The notes below the pieces were generated by a model. That model saw only the letters and a list, made by a program, of their open reading frames with translations. It was not told where the DNA came from and ran no database searches. A stretch of 64,000 nucleotides of DNA from 2-01-FULL-41-14 sp046317875 (GTDB lineage: Bacteria; Pseudomonadota; Alphaproteobacteria; UBA7879; UBA5542). Position numbers and translations under genes: made by a program. Below are positions 45,699 to 53,547 of the stretch, one piece after another (the first letter of the stretch is position 1; each line of letters starts with the position of its first letter). Location: NCBI GenBank assembly GCA_046317875.1, contig JBKCVN010000023.1:91870-155869 (forward strand). The letters run 5' to 3'.

Positions 45699-46127
45699 AT
45701 GAAGGATAAGATTTCATTACCCAACGGATATAGGCCTTCAGAAGATGAAGTATTCATGAGCCCTTTGCAAAGGGAATACTTTCGTCAAAAAATTCTGAAA
45801 TGGAAACAAGAAATATTTCAAGGTTCTGAAGAAACTTTATTTCATTTAAAAGAAGATAGCGGTCTTGAATCGGATTTAAACGATCGCGCCTCGGTAGAAC
45901 TTGATCGGTCCCTAGAATTAAGAACACGGGATCGGGAAAGAAAACTGCTCAATAAAATTGAAGCAGCCCTCAGGCGGATTGAAGATGGAACTTATGGTTA
46001 TTGTGAAGAAACGGGAGAGCCCATCGGTGTTCGACGCTTAGATGCCCGCCCCATCGCAACCCTCAGCATTTCAGCCCAAGAACGGCACGAGCTGAAAGAA
46101 AAGACCTACCGAGAAGAAGAACTTTAA
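45699..46127 (+). CDS. dksA: RNA polymerase-binding transcription factor DksA
   Basis: A 142-residue DksA/TraR protein that enters the RNA polymerase secondary channel and works with ppGpp. The coiled-coil region (~35-90) contains DLNDRASVELDRSLELR, with the acidic tip D-x-x-D-x-A-S. The globular domain has YGYCEETGEPIGVRRLDARP and then ATLSISAQE. Only one of the four zinc cysteines of E. coli DksA remains (about residue 102), so this is a zinc-independent form, as is common in Alphaproteobacteria. GGAGG precedes the ATG at good spacing. Confidence 0.95.
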   Translation: MKDKISLPNGYRPSEDEVFMSPLQREYFRQKILKWKQEIFQGSEETLFHLKEDSGLESDLNDRASVELDRSLELRTRDRERKLLNKIEAALRRIEDGTYGYCEETGEPIGVRRLDARPIATLSISAQERHELKEKTYREEEL

Positions 46128-46730
46128 TTATTTTTTGTCTCGGGCTTTATTAAGCCAGCGTGGTTTTTGTTGAAAGACGAATAGTTTATCCTCCAAAACA
46201 ATATTTTTGCGGATATTTTGCAGTTTTATTGTTACCTCGTTTCCTTGAGCATCCTTGGAGATCCATCCAAGGATGCTTTTTTCTTTTAAAGAATATTGAA
46301 GAATCAAAGAAAAATAATTTTTTTTATCTTTTGCATAAATTAGGATTTCGTCTCCGTTCCGGACTATTTTGTCGATATGGAGCACTTTCTGAAAGTCAGT
46401 ATGTGTATCCAAAATAAAGGATAAGGGAGATGTTTCGAGGGGCAAATAAACAGCTTCATGGGTAGTCTGATCTTCATAAATAAGAGATTGGCCATCTGAA
46501 ACAATCAAAAAAGGACTGGGGGTATCATAGGCCATTCTCATCTTCCAGGACCTTTTTAAATATAAAGTGCCTGCATAATGCTTTCCCGTGCTGTCTTCAT
46601 GAACAAAACGTGTCTCAAGGGAAGAAACATTGTTTAGTTCTTCTTCAATCCTTTTAAGTAGGGGTGTGTTTAGAGTGGCAAGAGAGCAAAAGATGAACCC
46701 ACTTAATATGAGCATGAGGGATATTTTCAT
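46128..46730 (-). CDS. lolA: Outer-membrane lipoprotein carrier LolA
   Basis: A 200-residue periplasmic chaperone that ferries lipoproteins from LolCDE to the outer membrane. Residues 1-20 are a signal peptide (MKISLMLILSGFIFCSLA). Typical LolA features follow: LETRFVHEDSTGKHYAGTLYLKR, WKMRMAYDTPSPFLIVSDGQSLIYED and the late GWISKDAQGNEVTIKLQNI. It is convergent with dksA, with stops abutting. It may end the transcript that begins at iscR, as spacing to the Cys-rich gene is 44 bp. Confidence 0.9.
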   Translation of the reverse strand: MKISLMLILSGFIFCSLATLNTPLLKRIEEELNNVSSLETRFVHEDSTGKHYAGTLYLKRSWKMRMAYDTPSPFLIVSDGQSLIYEDQTTHEAVYLPLETSPLSFILDTHTDFQKVLHIDKIVRNGDEILIYAKDKKNYFSLILQYSLKEKSILGWISKDAQGNEVTIKLQNIRKNIVLEDKLFVFQQKPRWLNKARDKK

Positions 46731-46774
46731 AAAATTGAATCTAATGAAATGGTCTCACAAAAGCTAGTGCAATT

Positions 46775-47098
46775 TTAATATCGTCTTTTTAAGTTCAAAA
46801 AAGGAAAACAGTAAAAGAGCCCGCCACAGCTAGCCTTATTAATCGCCTGCAATAAAACGTGGGCGCCACAAACACAGGGCCCACAACAAAACAACCCTAA
46901 ACATCCTTTTTGAGCAGGCGTTAATCCCAGGGGGGGAGGTAAGTCTTCAGGATTAAAAGGGATCTCGGGCTGGTCGGAGTGGATGGTTGTGATCAAAGAT
47001 GGGGTAGAACGGGTTATTTCATCCTCTGGCAGAGAAAAAGTCTGATATCCCAGAGAAAGGATGCATGCTAGAAAAAAAATCCAATTTTTTAATGTCAT
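46775..47098 (-). CDS. Exported Cys-rich hypothetical protein, 107 aa
   Basis: A small protein with an N-terminal signal (MTLKNWIFFLACILSLGYQTF), a proline-rich acidic mid-section (~25-62, PEIPFNPEDLPPPLG) and a cysteine-rich hydrophobic C-terminal half. Six cysteines fall within about 20 residues to either side of the centre (CLGLFCCGPCVCG, then CGGLFYC further on), and the end is basic (NLKRRY). GAGGGAG precedes the ATG. The layout recalls small membrane-inserted or metal-binding proteins, but no family is recognised. It follows hscA by 53 bp on the same strand, in the place where a ferredoxin gene often lies. Confidence 0.65.
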   Translation of the reverse strand: MTLKNWIFFLACILSLGYQTFSLPEDEITRSTPSLITTIHSDQPEIPFNPEDLPPPLGLTPAQKGCLGLFCCGPCVCGAHVLLQAINKASCGGLFYCFPFLNLKRRY

Positions 47099-47151
47099 TT
47101 TATAGCTCCCTCTTTTTAGTATTTCATAAAAACACTAATCGGGGAAAGAGC

Positions 47152-48543
47152 TTAAAAACTGTAAGAAGGTTTAACCTGAATAGATTGTTTTTGATGACTA
47201 ATTTGTTCTTCGGCTGTCACAGATAAAATACCATCAGCATCCAAGGTAAAAGTTACCTTTATTTGGGGCAAGCCGGCATGCATCGGTGGAATATCCGACA
47301 ATACAAAAGTGGCTAAAGAGATTGCATTTTCCACACGAGGTCCCTCTCCTTGCACCACATGGATTTTGATTTTGGTTTGACCATCATATGAGGTGGTGAA
47401 TTGTTGGGATATAGCACAGGGTAAAGAAGCATTTCGTGGAATTAAAACCTCAACAGCCCCCCCTAGTGTTTCCATGCCCAGTGCAAAGGGGGTAACATCT
47501 AAAAGAAGTTTTCCTTTTCCTGTAACCAAAGCCTCCGCATGGAGGGCCGCACCTAGTGCGACCACTTCATCGGGATTTAAATATCCCAAGGGTTTTTGAT
47601 TAAAGAAGTTCTCGACTTCATTTTGTACACAGGGAATGCGACTGGACCCCCCCACCAATACTACCCCTTGAAGTTGATTTTTATTAACACCGGCATCCTT
47701 TAACGCTTCTTCACATAATAAAATGGTCTTAGAAACCCAAGGCTGTAGAATTGCACTTATCATCTCTTGGGTGATAAAAAGTGTTTGCCCCCCTATTTTG
47801 CCCTCCCACCTCGCAGCAAAACTTAAGTGCTCCTTTATGGTGCGAGCTTGCAGAACCCCCTCGATCTTTGAACCTGTATACTTAGGTTTTAGAAAGTGTT
47901 CCCATATGGCCTCATCGAAATCATCCCCCCCTAAAGCCAGCTTTCCTTGAACGGCCAAAACTTGGAAAATGCCTTTTTTCATTTGTAATACAGACACATC
48001 AAAAGTACCGCCCCCTAGATCATAGACTAAATAAATTCCTTCTTTTTGTTCGTCTAAGCGATAGGCCAGGGCCGCTGCAGTGGGTTCACTTAAAAGCCGC
48101 AAAACGGGGATACCCGCCATATGGGCCGCTTTACGCGTGGCTTCTCTGGCTGCTTCTCCATAGTAGGCAGGAACGGTGATAACAGCCCCTGTCACTGGCT
48201 CGCGAAGGACATTTTCTGCTTTATGCTTTATATACGTAAAAATATCACATGCTACATCGATAGGATTATGGTCATAAGGATTAGGAAATTCGGGGCTCAT
48301 GTATCGTTTAATAGATCGAATAGAGGCAGAAAAAGATTCTGCTTTATGACCCACCCACACTTGATCTGATTCATAGTGCACCACAGAGGGTACCAACCGT
48401 TCGGTTTCTATCGGCACAATATGAGCTTGAGATTTTTCAGAATACGCGACAACCGAATGAGTTGTTCCAAAATCAATCCCTAAAACTTTTCCCTTTTTTT
48501 CAACTTCTGTGGATTGTCCTGGTTCTTGAATCTGTATCAACAT
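47152..48543 (-). CDS. hscA: Hsp70-type Fe-S chaperone HscA, lacking the C-terminal lid
   Basis: An Hsp70 ATPase of 463 residues that should release Fe-S clusters from IscU with HscB. Nucleotide-binding signatures are intact: LGIDFGTTHSVVAY (~21-34), LVYDLGGGTFDVSVL and VVLVGGSSRIPCVQ. The beta substrate-binding domain is present (MHAGLPQIKVTFTLDADGILSVTAEE) and the protein stops at IQVKPSYSF. HscA is usually about 600-620 residues; the whole helical lid is missing and part of the ATPase domain near residue 85 is shortened. The DNA after the TAA does not resume the lid in any frame I checked, so this is not a simple frameshift. It overlaps the hscB 3' end by 7 bp. Confidence 0.88.
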   Translation of the reverse strand: MLIQIQEPGQSTEVEKKGKVLGIDFGTTHSVVAYSEKSQAHIVPIETERLVPSVVHYESDQVWVGHKAESFSASIRSIKRYMSPEFPNPYDHNPIDVACDIFTYIKHKAENVLREPVTGAVITVPAYYGEAAREATRKAAHMAGIPVLRLLSEPTAAALAYRLDEQKEGIYLVYDLGGGTFDVSVLQMKKGIFQVLAVQGKLALGGDDFDEAIWEHFLKPKYTGSKIEGVLQARTIKEHLSFAARWEGKIGGQTLFITQEMISAILQPWVSKTILLCEEALKDAGVNKNQLQGVVLVGGSSRIPCVQNEVENFFNQKPLGYLNPDEVVALGAALHAEALVTGKGKLLLDVTPFALGMETLGGAVEVLIPRNASLPCAISQQFTTSYDGQTKIKIHVVQGEGPRVENAISLATFVLSDIPPMHAGLPQIKVTFTLDADGILSVTAEEQISHQKQSIQVKPSYSF

Positions 48544-49088
48544 TCGGAAGACCTTTTCTTAATTTGAATTTCATCCTGCAATCGATGCAGAAACTTTAGC
48601 CGCGCAAGACAAATAGAGGCTTGAGGATAATCTCTTGTTTCAAAGAACTGGGCCATTGACTGATGAGTTTTTAAAATCGAGTCTAGGGTTTGTCTTTCAA
48701 AAGATGTCATCTCTTCCTGGGTGGAAATGGTTGCTAACCGCTCTCTCAGGTCCCATTGTTCCGTTAACTCATTCGGAGACAACACAGGGCTATATTTGTG
48801 TAAAAGAAGTTCTGCCCTTTTCAAAGGGTTTTTAAGAAAATTATAGGCATTGTTAATATGGCTTGCATATTGTTGGGCTAAACGTTGGCTTGGGCTACCC
48901 ACAGGAAATCGATCGGGATGGAGTTTGTTCTGTAATTGCAAATAAGTGCGGGTTAAATCGGGCAAGATTAAATCGAATTTTTCATCTAATCCAAATAACT
49001 CAAAAGGGTTGGGAAGAATAACTTCATTCAATGCCCCACATTGGGTGCATAGGGCAAAAAAATCTAAAGGTGCATTACAATAACACAT
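48537..49088 (-). CDS. hscB: Fe-S assembly J-domain co-chaperone HscB, with CxC/CxxC N-terminus
   Basis: A 183-residue J-protein that stimulates HscA and recruits IscU. The J domain carries the HPD motif in NKLHPDRFPVGSP (~52-64) and is followed by the three-helix IscU-binding domain (~100-183). I start at ATG 49088, 4 bp after the iscA stop; an ATG at 49181 would add 31 residues read inside iscA. From 49088 the N-terminus is MCYCNAPLDFFALCTQCG, with cysteines at 2, 4, 14 and 17. This resembles the zinc-binding head of eukaryotic HSC20 rather than E. coli HscB. There is no obvious ribosome site before 49088, so coupling to iscA is likely and the start remains uncertain. Confidence 0.85.
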   Translation of the reverse strand: MCYCNAPLDFFALCTQCGALNEVILPNPFELFGLDEKFDLILPDLTRTYLQLQNKLHPDRFPVGSPSQRLAQQYASHINNAYNFLKNPLKRAELLLHKYSPVLSPNELTEQWDLRERLATISTQEEMTSFERQTLDSILKTHQSMAQFFETRDYPQASICLARLKFLHRLQDEIQIKKRSSEC

Positions 49089-49092
49089 AAGT

Positions 49093-49428
49093 TTAGATAT
49101 GGAATGATTCGCCGCATCCACAACGACCTTTTTCATTGGGATTTTTAAATGTGAAACCCGATTCGAAGTTTTTTTCAACATAGTCCATTTCGGTACCTAA
49201 AATAAAGATGGTGGCTTTGGGATCAACGAAAACCTTAATATCTTCGAATTGTATTTTCTCATCTTGTGGATTCTCAACATCCACAAACTCTAGGGTATAA
49301 GCATACCCAGAACAGCCGCGTGTTTTAACTCCAATACGAATACCCTTGGATGGTTTGTTTCGTTGGGTAAGCAGGTTTTTAATTTGACACAACGCCCCAG
49401 GGGTAATGGTTAACGGAAACTGATTCAT
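49093..49428 (-). CDS. iscA: Iron-sulfur cluster assembly protein IscA
   Basis: A 111-residue A-type carrier protein for Fe-S clusters. The three conserved cysteines are C39 (TRGCSGYAY), C103 and C105 (GRCGCGESF). Length and motif are normal for the HesB/IscA family. The ATG overlaps the iscU TGA by four bases, giving coupled translation in iscU-iscA. Confidence 0.96.
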   Translation of the reverse strand: MNQFPLTITPGALCQIKNLLTQRNKPSKGIRIGVKTRGCSGYAYTLEFVDVENPQDEKIQFEDIKVFVDPKATIFILGTEMDYVEKNFESGFTFKNPNEKGRCGCGESFHI

Positions 49429-49805
49429 GATTTTTGGCGTTTAAAGTCTTCGATAGCGGCTCTAATGGCATCTTCTGCCAATACGGAACAATGAATTTTA
49501 ACCGGGGGAAGTTCAAGCTCGCTGACAATGTGAGTGTTACGAATGGCTTCGGCCTCGGCTAAAGTTTTTCCTTTCAAAAGCTCAGTCACAAAGGAACTGG
49601 CAGCAATGGCAGATCCACATCCAAAGGTTTTAAACTTCACATCTTCAATAATATCTTCTGCATTCACCTTAATTTGCAGTTTCATAACATCCCCACAGGC
49701 CGGGGCTCCCACCATTCCTGTCCCTATGTTTTTTTCATTTGTATCAAAAGAGCCTACGTTCCGTGGGTTTTCATAATGATCAATTACTTTTTTACTATAT
49801 GACAT
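49425..49805 (-). CDS. iscU: Iron-sulfur cluster scaffold IscU
   Basis: A 126-residue scaffold on which [2Fe-2S] clusters are built from IscS-derived sulfur. The ligand set C37, D39, C63, H105 and C106 is complete (APACGDVMKL, FKTFGCGSAIAAS, VKIHCSVLAEDAI). The HscA-recognition motif is PPVK (residues 100-103), the canonical LPPVK, so the chaperone target is retained although HscA is lidless. It starts 15 bp after iscS. Confidence 0.97.
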   Translation of the reverse strand: MSYSKKVIDHYENPRNVGSFDTNEKNIGTGMVGAPACGDVMKLQIKVNAEDIIEDVKFKTFGCGSAIAASSFVTELLKGKTLAEAEAIRNTHIVSELELPPVKIHCSVLAEDAIRAAIEDFKRQKS

Positions 49806-49820
49806 TTTAACCTCGTTTTA

Positions 49821-51035
49821 TTAATGGGATGCCCATTTCAAATTTGTAATATCAACCCCTGCACGTGCCATTTCCCACAAAGGGCTCATCTCTCGTAAAC
49901 GACGAACAGCCTGAATAATCTCATGGGTAGCCATGTGCACTTCCTCTTCGGTTGTAAACCTACCCAGCCCAATACGCAAGGAAGTGTGTGCTAGCTCTTC
50001 CCCTACGCCCAGAGCCCGTAATACATAGGAAGGCTCCAGGGAAGCTGACGTACACGCGGATCCCGAGGACACGCACAAGTTCTTAATCCCCATCATCAAC
50101 CCCTCTCCTTCTACATAAGCAAAGCTTAAGTTAAGGGTACCGGGGGCCCGCTTTTCTAAATCTCCGTTTAAATAGACCTCGGGTAAAGACTCCATTATTT
50201 TGTCGTAGAAAAGTTGGCCTAATTTTTTTAGGCGTTCGTTTTCTGAACTCATTTCTTGAGCAGCAATACTACAAGCGCCGCCAAGGCCCACACACAACGC
50301 AGGGGAAAGGGTTCCTGACCGCATTCCTCGTTCTTGACCCCCACCATTGATCTGGGCGGTGAGCCTTACCCGGGGTCGACGTCTTACGAACAAAGCCCCA
50401 ATTCCTTTGGGACCATAAATTTTATGACCCGATAAACTGAGAAGATCAATGTTCATCTCTTCCACATCTAAGGGGATTTTCCCAACAGCTTGGGCCGCAT
50501 CCGTATGAAAAAATACGCCCCTTGACCGACATAACGCCCCTATTTCCTTTAAAGGCTGAATTACGCCTATTTCATTATTAACAGCCATAATAGAAACCAT
50601 AAGGGTATCGGGTCTGATGCCATCTGCCAGCTGTTGTAAATCTATGAGACCATTTTTTTGTACGGGCAAATAAGTTACTTTGAATCCCTGTTGTTCCAAA
50701 TGACGACACGTATCCAAAACACATTTGTGTTCCGTGGCACAGGTGATAATGTGTTTTTTCTGATCTTGATAAAACTGGGTCACACCCTTAAGGGCAAGGT
50801 TATTCGCTTCCGTTGCACCTGACGTAAATACAATTTCTTTAGGATCTGCACCGATTATAGACGCTACTTGAGAGCGTGCTTTTTCCACGGCTTCTTCGGC
50901 TTCCCACCCCAGCGCATGATTTCGGGAATGGGGGTTTCCAAACTTTTCCGAAAAAAATGGGATCATTTTCTCCACCACCCGGGGATCACAGGGGGTAGTG
51001 GATTGGTGATCTAAATAAATTAATTTTTCCATCAT
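49821..51035 (-). CDS. iscS: Cysteine desulfurase IscS
   Basis: A 404-residue PLP enzyme that removes sulfur from cysteine and passes it to IscU. The PLP lysine is in LSLSGHKIYGPKG; the mobile-loop catalytic cysteine is in SSGSACTSASLEPSY. The C-terminal extension after LRIGLGRFTTEEEV continues to a conserved W, as in true IscS. Its N-terminus (LIYLDHQSTTPCDPRV) is the IscS consensus. It lies directly after a second desulfurase gene. Confidence 0.97.
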   Translation of the reverse strand: MMEKLIYLDHQSTTPCDPRVVEKMIPFFSEKFGNPHSRNHALGWEAEEAVEKARSQVASIIGADPKEIVFTSGATEANNLALKGVTQFYQDQKKHIITCATEHKCVLDTCRHLEQQGFKVTYLPVQKNGLIDLQQLADGIRPDTLMVSIMAVNNEIGVIQPLKEIGALCRSRGVFFHTDAAQAVGKIPLDVEEMNIDLLSLSGHKIYGPKGIGALFVRRRPRVRLTAQINGGGQERGMRSGTLSPALCVGLGGACSIAAQEMSSENERLKKLGQLFYDKIMESLPEVYLNGDLEKRAPGTLNLSFAYVEGEGLMMGIKNLCVSSGSACTSASLEPSYVLRALGVGEELAHTSLRIGLGRFTTEEEVHMATHEIIQAVRRLREMSPLWEMARAGVDITNLKWASH

Positions 51036-51047
51036 CTTTTGCCTTTT

Positions 51048-52169
51048 TCATAAATTTTTTAAAAACATCTCTTTCCAAGCATTTTTAAATTTTTCTAAAT
51101 CGTTTTCGGTAGTTGTCCATCCTGAACTTATGCGCACTGACGATCCTATAACATCCTGACCGAATCCCATATTTTGTAAAACATGGGATGGTTTTACAGT
51201 GGCAGAGGCACAGGCGGAGCCGATACTAACACCAATTTTTTTTAAATCAAAGTAAATTAGTTGGGATTGATTTGAAACACTAGGCATGCTTAGGCATGTG
51301 GTATTAGGCAAACGATCCTGGCCTTTTCCCACAATAATAGGAACCCTGTTGTGTTGTTCTCCAAGCACAAACAGCTCATCTTCTAATCTGTCATGCAAAG
51401 ACCTAAGGTGGGAAAAAAAAGAAAAATCTACATGTTTAATTGCTTCTGCAAACCCAAGTATGCCCGCTACATTTTCCGTTCCAGGTCTTAAAAATTTTTC
51501 TTGGCCCCCGCCAAAGAACAAAGGGGACAAAATTTTATCAGCCTTTACAACTAAGGCTCCTGTACCTTGGGGGCCCCCTATTTTATGCGCCGACAAGGAT
51601 AGGAAATCGATCTGGTTTTTCGAAAACGAAACAGGGATTTTGCCCAAGGCCTGAACCCCATCTACATGTAAAAAAGCCCCACAAAGATGCACGAGTCGAC
51701 CGATTTCAGCTATGGGCTGAATTATGCCAGTTTCATTATTGGCCCAATGCACAGATACTAGTGTTTTTTTGCCGTCCGTGGACCTCAATAACTGTTCCAA
51801 GCAATCAAGATTTAATAACCCCGAAGATAAAACAGGAATATAATCAGTAACAGGCCCCCTATACACAGAGTCATGTTCGGTCGTAGAACAAAAAACATGA
51901 TCCCAGCCCCCTCCTTGCAAAACTATGTTGTTGCTTTCGGTACCTCCACTTGTAAAAAAAACATAGTCTTTTTTACAATCAATATACTGGGCTATGATAG
52001 ACCGGCTGTCGTCAATCATAGCACGCGCTTTCCGACCCCCTTCATGAATAGAAGAAGGGTTATAGCTTGCACCATAACAGTCCATCATTTTAGCCACAAC
52101 TTGCGGTCGTATAACACTGGTAGCATTATGATCTAAATAAACATAATCTTTTCCAAGCATCTTGTGCAT
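51048..52169 (-). CDS. Second cysteine desulfurase (NifS/IscS paralogue)
   Basis: A 373-residue class V aminotransferase-fold enzyme. The PLP lysine motif is LSLSAHKIGGPQG and the catalytic cysteine loop is SIGSACASATVKPSH. N-terminal YVYLDHNATSVIRP matches the family. Tandem desulfurase genes before iscU are also found in Rickettsia, so the arrangement is shared with reduced Alphaproteobacteria. It is shorter than IscS and lacks the long C-terminal IscU-contacting tail, so it may serve tRNA thiolation or another acceptor. It is 12 bp upstream of iscS and 12 bp downstream of iscR. Confidence 0.92.
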   Translation of the reverse strand: MHKMLGKDYVYLDHNATSVIRPQVVAKMMDCYGASYNPSSIHEGGRKARAMIDDSRSIIAQYIDCKKDYVFFTSGGTESNNIVLQGGGWDHVFCSTTEHDSVYRGPVTDYIPVLSSGLLNLDCLEQLLRSTDGKKTLVSVHWANNETGIIQPIAEIGRLVHLCGAFLHVDGVQALGKIPVSFSKNQIDFLSLSAHKIGGPQGTGALVVKADKILSPLFFGGGQEKFLRPGTENVAGILGFAEAIKHVDFSFFSHLRSLHDRLEDELFVLGEQHNRVPIIVGKGQDRLPNTTCLSMPSVSNQSQLIYFDLKKIGVSIGSACASATVKPSHVLQNMGFGQDVIGSSVRISSGWTTTENDLEKFKNAWKEMFLKNL

Positions 52170-52181
52170 TATTCCTTTGAT

Positions 52182-52673
52182 TTAAAAACCAGTAGGGTCT
52201 TTATGTTTATATGTGGTGTTGTGATTGTCTAAGTTCAAGGGAAATGATGGATTTGAATGGGCTGTATCTATCATATTTTGCAATGAGATATTGCTTAAAT
52301 ATGAACAAATTTTTTTGCTTAAATCGTCCCATACACCATGCAAGTCACATAACGTCGATCTCTTAAAACAAGAATCCCCTGTGTTCTGTTTTTTGCAACG
52401 ATTAACTCTCATGCCCTCCCCCACAGCCGTTATGACTTCCCACAAGGAAATCTGATCTGCAGGGCGTACCAAAATATATCCACCCTGGGCTCCTCGGACA
52501 CTTGTGACCAACTGACGCTGCCTGAGTTTGAAAAACAAAGATTCAAGATAAGGGGCAGAAATCCCTTGTTTCTCGGCCAAAAAATTGATGGAAACGGGCT
52601 TGTTGTTGCTTGATTGCTTAGCCAACTCTAGTAAGGCGGAAACCGCATAATGGCCCTTAGTACCCATTTTCAT
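52182..52673 (-). CDS. iscR: Rrf2-family Fe-S regulator IscR
   Basis: A 163-residue Rrf2 transcription factor heading the isc operon. The winged helix-turn-helix covers residues ~1-85 (MGTKGHYAVSALLELAK; EKQGISAPYLESLFFKLRQ; VRGAQGGYILVRP). The Fe-S ligands C93, C102 and C109 with H112 are present, so it can sense [2Fe-2S] status and repress or activate the operon. Compared with E. coli the Cys spacing is a little longer. AAGGAA precedes the ATG. It is divergent from the hydrolase gene. Confidence 0.94.
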   Translation of the reverse strand: MKMGTKGHYAVSALLELAKQSSNNKPVSINFLAEKQGISAPYLESLFFKLRQRQLVTSVRGAQGGYILVRPADQISLWEVITAVGEGMRVNRCKKQNTGDSCFKRSTLCDLHGVWDDLSKKICSYLSNISLQNMIDTAHSNPSFPLNLDNHNTTYKHKDPTGF

Positions 52674-52732
52674 TCACATGTGTTCCTTGTTTAAATCCTT
52701 AAAAATTAATATAATGTTCAATATTCGTTTTA

Positions 52733-52746
52733 GATTAAAGATTAAA
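52733..52746 (-). promoter_or_regulatory. Direct repeat upstream of iscR
   Basis: Two adjacent copies of GATTAAA (52733-52739 and 52740-52746; TTTAATC on the minus strand) lie ~60-70 bp upstream of the iscR start. They sit where a -35 region or upstream operator would be, with a TATATT about 20 bp closer to the gene. It may be a binding site for IscR or another regulator, but it does not match the E. coli IscR consensus. Confidence 0.25.
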
Positions 52747-52766
52747 TTTATGAAAACTATCTTATT

Positions 52767-52795
52767 TTGTAGCAAGAATGCTTAGATCGCATAAT
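52767..52795 (+). promoter_or_regulatory. Candidate promoter for the hydrolase-atpGD genes
   Basis: TTGTAG (52767-52772), a 17-base spacer and CATAAT (52790-52795) give a plausible sigma-70-type promoter on the plus strand ~105 bp before the hydrolase ATG. The -10 matches 5 of 6 consensus bases and the -35 matches 3. Weak evidence. Confidence 0.35.
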
Positions 52796-52899
52796 TTATT
52801 TATAAAATCCAGGGAAAATAAGTATATTTCTCTATAGAACATCATTGAGATAGAGCAGAAATAAAAAAACAGTTATTAAAAGCATTTTAAGGAGATCAA

Positions 52900-53541
52900 A
52901 TGGCAGAAATTGTTCTTACGGGACCAGAAGGACGCATCGAGGCAAAATACCATAAAAGCTACAAGAAAGATGCCCCTGTTGCCTTGATTCTTCACCCCCA
53001 CCCCCTACATGGGGGCACCATGAACAACAAGGTAACGTATACCACCTACCAAGCTTTTGTTCAAAAAGGCTTTAACGTACTGCGCTTTAACTTTAGGGGC
53101 GTCGGAAAATCACAAGGAACTTTTGATAACGGGGAAGGGGAATTAAGCGATGCAGCAGCTGCACTAGATTGGTTGCAAAGTGAAAACAGAAATGCAACCA
53201 GTTTTTGGGTCAGTGGCTTTTCCTTTGGAGCATGGATTGCGATGCAACTGTTAATGCGTCGGCCTGAAATCGAAGGATTTGTGGCAGTATCTCCCCCGGC
53301 TAATATGTATGATTTCCATTTTCTGGCCCCCTGTCCCGTTTCGGGTCTTATGGTTCAAGGCACCTCGGACGATATCGTCCCCATAGAATCGGTGGAAAAT
53401 CTAGCAAGAAAACTATCGAATCCTAAGGGGGTTCAAGTAGCCTTTGAAAAGATAGAAGGGGCAGATCACTTTTATACAGGCAAGCTGTCTTTGCTTCTTA
53501 ATAAGATTACGGATTATCTAGATAAAAATGTACAGGATTAA
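52900..53541 (+). CDS. Alpha/beta hydrolase
   Basis: A 213-residue cytosolic hydrolase of the conserved bacterial group that begins with a beta-strand ILHPHPLHGGTMNNKV. The nucleophile elbow is VSGFSFGAWIAM (G-F-S-F-G, serine nucleophile), followed by DDIVPIE carrying a candidate acid and ADHFYTG with the catalytic histidine. This matches the small alphaproteobacterial alpha/beta-hydrolase family annotated as predicted hydrolase or dienelactone-like; the substrate is unknown. AAGGAG precedes the ATG. atpG starts 6 bp after its stop, in the place normally taken by atpA. Confidence 0.88.
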   Translation: MAEIVLTGPEGRIEAKYHKSYKKDAPVALILHPHPLHGGTMNNKVTYTTYQAFVQKGFNVLRFNFRGVGKSQGTFDNGEGELSDAAAALDWLQSENRNATSFWVSGFSFGAWIAMQLLMRRPEIEGFVAVSPPANMYDFHFLAPCPVSGLMVQGTSDDIVPIESVENLARKLSNPKGVQVAFEKIEGADHFYTGKLSLLLNKITDYLDKNVQD

Positions 53542-53547
53542 TCTTCG

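Noticed and set aside
46140..46170. GGCTT/AAGCC hairpin as terminator between dksA and lolA
   Set aside because: It lies within the lolA 3' coding region and has no T run in either direction.
47101..47160. HscA lid displaced by a frameshift
   Set aside because: The reading after the stop does not resemble the Hsp70 lid in the frames I read, and the next gene has its own ribosome site and signal peptide. A true truncation is more likely.
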